Assembly: GCF_964355755.1 (NCBI RefSeq)
Contig: NC_092680.1
Coordinates: 565,001 to 629,000, forward strand
DNA length: 64,000 bases
Origin: Antedon mediterranea
Lineage: Eukaryota; Echinodermata; Crinoidea; Comatulida; Antedonidae
Reading direction: 5' to 3'
Under the pieces are notes generated by a model. The model saw only the letters and a program-made list of their open reading frames with translations, made no database searches and had not been told where the DNA came from. Shown here in pieces: positions 62,351-64,000 of this stretch (the stretch's first letter is position 1; every line of letters begins with the position of its first letter). Position numbers and translations under genes: made by a program.

Positions 62351-64000
62351 AACTATAGTTTCAGTTAAACTTCTTAGAAACAATTTCAATTTTTCATTGA
62401 AATATTCCAGGAAATTACAATTTTTCTTCTAAATCTTTAACAGGATACATATTTAGTGGTTAAAATGATTTCATCATAGGCTGTGTTAACATGTAAACTA
62501 TGAGATTGATAACACAGAAAAGGAATAGAATCAGAAATGATCAACTACTGTAGGCAACATCTAACTGATAACACTCGGCAGGGACTCCTAAAAATGACAG
62601 ACTGTTGAAAAACTAAAATATTATGAAGAACCAATTAGAGGTTCAGCGAAAGACCAAAAGGAACACCGAAGACAACATGATGGCAAACATCAAAATGTAA
62701 CTTTTTATACTGCTCAAAGACGCAGAGTGGCAAACACAAGTGACAATTAGCGTTTAAGATGATGATGAATTATATCATAACTAATATTTTTTTTAAACTG
62801 TAGTAGTTTGATAAATAACTAGATTGTTGGTAATGTCAATAGAAAAAAATTATTTCTAAAATGTTTTCGTTTTAGGATTGTTTTCAAGTTGATATCTCTC
62901 AACAGATGAGAGCTCATTGGTGACTCTTTTTGAGCTGTGATTATTGACTGTCTAGATCTTATTTTATATGTTTATGGTTTAATAACATATTGCAAAAATT
63001 TAAAAAGAAAAGCACTATTAATATGTCACCACACACTGAATAATAATGTAGAGTAAACACTGTTATTATACTGATGGTTTATTGTAAATAACATGAAAAA
63101 TGTGAATGTAATAGCTATTATTTTTATGCTTTGTAAAGTGTGTACTAAAATGTTTGATAAAGTAAAGATGTAATAAACAACACGTAGAACATATCGATGT
63201 GTTCATTCATACTAATTACTGTTATCTGTATGATATAGATACTATACCAAACTATCGCAATATCATCTACTTTTATTGTCAATTTCATATGAAAATTAAG
63301 TAGACAAACGCAATGAAGAGAAGTTTATTTTTCTGTGAATATCCGTCTCCGAGTGAAATCAGATTCGCCGCTCCATGACAATTGGTTTTATGATCAAATT
63401 GTTTGTGTAGTGAGAATTTCTTCAATAGATGTATTGTTCCCTTAGTGAACATTTAGTTGCAAATGCTTGTAGTAAAAATGTAGCAATAATGTTCTAGTCA
63501 CTCTACTAAACATTTTTACATAATTATGCATGTTATGGCTATAACATTATAACACCATCTCCTATTCTGCTTATAGATGATTTCATTAGTTTTCAACATC
63601 AATATTGTGCCGATGAAAAATCAATCAAATATGTTTTATGAAGAATTTAGGTCAAACACTGAGTATGATGGGATACATTAATGCAAGTGGGTTAAACACC
63701 AAGCTGTTTATAAAATGTTCATGTTTTTATTGCAAATGATAATAATGTTCTGACTAATTAATACTTTTAAACTTTTTTATTTACTGTTTTTATAATTTTT
63801 TAGGTTATCAACCATGTACAAGCTTTTAAAATATTTTTTTTTCTTTTTAATGACATTTCTCTATGATGAATAAATTAATGAAATGAAATGTACTGCCTAT
63901 TGGTAATGAACATCTTTAAAGACTTTAAACGATAATAATGTTGTGACTAATTAATATACTGAATATTGGTCATGAAATACTACATTTGTTTTTCTAAGAC

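Larger units (their letters stand above)
58640..64000. other. AT-rich region without a confirmed gene
   Basis: A less AT-rich block at about 59750-59950 has CCAAT motifs on both strands and is followed on the minus strand by a good donor (TTTCG then GTAAGT at 59596-59591), so a minus-strand promoter and leader exon are possible there. Around 61580-61790 and 63310-63410 are further GC-richer islands without frames. The remaining sequence is plain AT-rich. Confidence 0.35.

Noticed and set aside
1-64000. rRNA genes or autonomous transposase and reverse transcriptase genes
   Set aside because: No rRNA-like GC-rich conserved block was seen, and the only recognisable transposon protein sequence is the 67-codon LINE end at 30371-30570.

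Overview
The window is AT-rich (roughly 70 percent by eye), intron-rich animal DNA. It has no bacterial gene layout, and almost every open frame is short because exons are small and spaced by kilobases. GT-AG splice sites, AATAAA signals, a CR1/L2-like LINE tail, TA-flanked MITEs, a Helitron and stretches rich in TAGGCCTA-like motifs point to a marine invertebrate. An echinoderm or close relative is my best guess; this is an inference, not proof.

Left third (1-27.3 kb, minus strand). This is the 5' half of an eyes absent (eya) gene. Four exons (13315-13373, 2571-2689, 980-1069, 128-214) have good GT-AG borders and join in one frame. Across the joins they give SRSMEIGQLGSP and IKSEPIS, matching the SRSMEMQDLASP and VKTEP segments of vertebrate EYA N-termini. 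A fifth exon (20567-20642) and an alternative first exon (27231 upward) fit by phase but are weaker. The catalytic Eya domain lies beyond position 1. Introns hold minisatellites, MITEs, retroposon tails and a few less AT-rich islands that could be enhancers.

Middle (29.7-33.1 kb). A small minus-strand gene encodes an unrecognised protein of about 133 residues. It has a non-coding or partly coding first exon, two phase-matched coding exons and an AATAAA just after the stop. Its start faces a possible plus-strand first exon across a perfect palindrome with CCAAT on both strands, suggesting a bidirectional promoter. A 5'-truncated LINE end lies in its second intron.

Right half (33-64 kb). This is mostly repeats. 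A 1350-bp non-autonomous Helitron (36277-37626) splits one unit of a 23-bp tandem repeat exactly between A and T. A MITE lies at 43756-43893. A candidate 5.9-kb inverted-repeat-ended element (44122-49995) is filled with two large tandem arrays (164-bp units, then 71-bp units) and carries one well-formed exon. Isolated minus-strand terminal exons near 43.0 and 53.3 kb, a 32-nt microexon at 52.8 kb and coding-like frames near 38 kb suggest further genes that I cannot name. The rest appears to be intergenic or intronic sequence with minisatellites.
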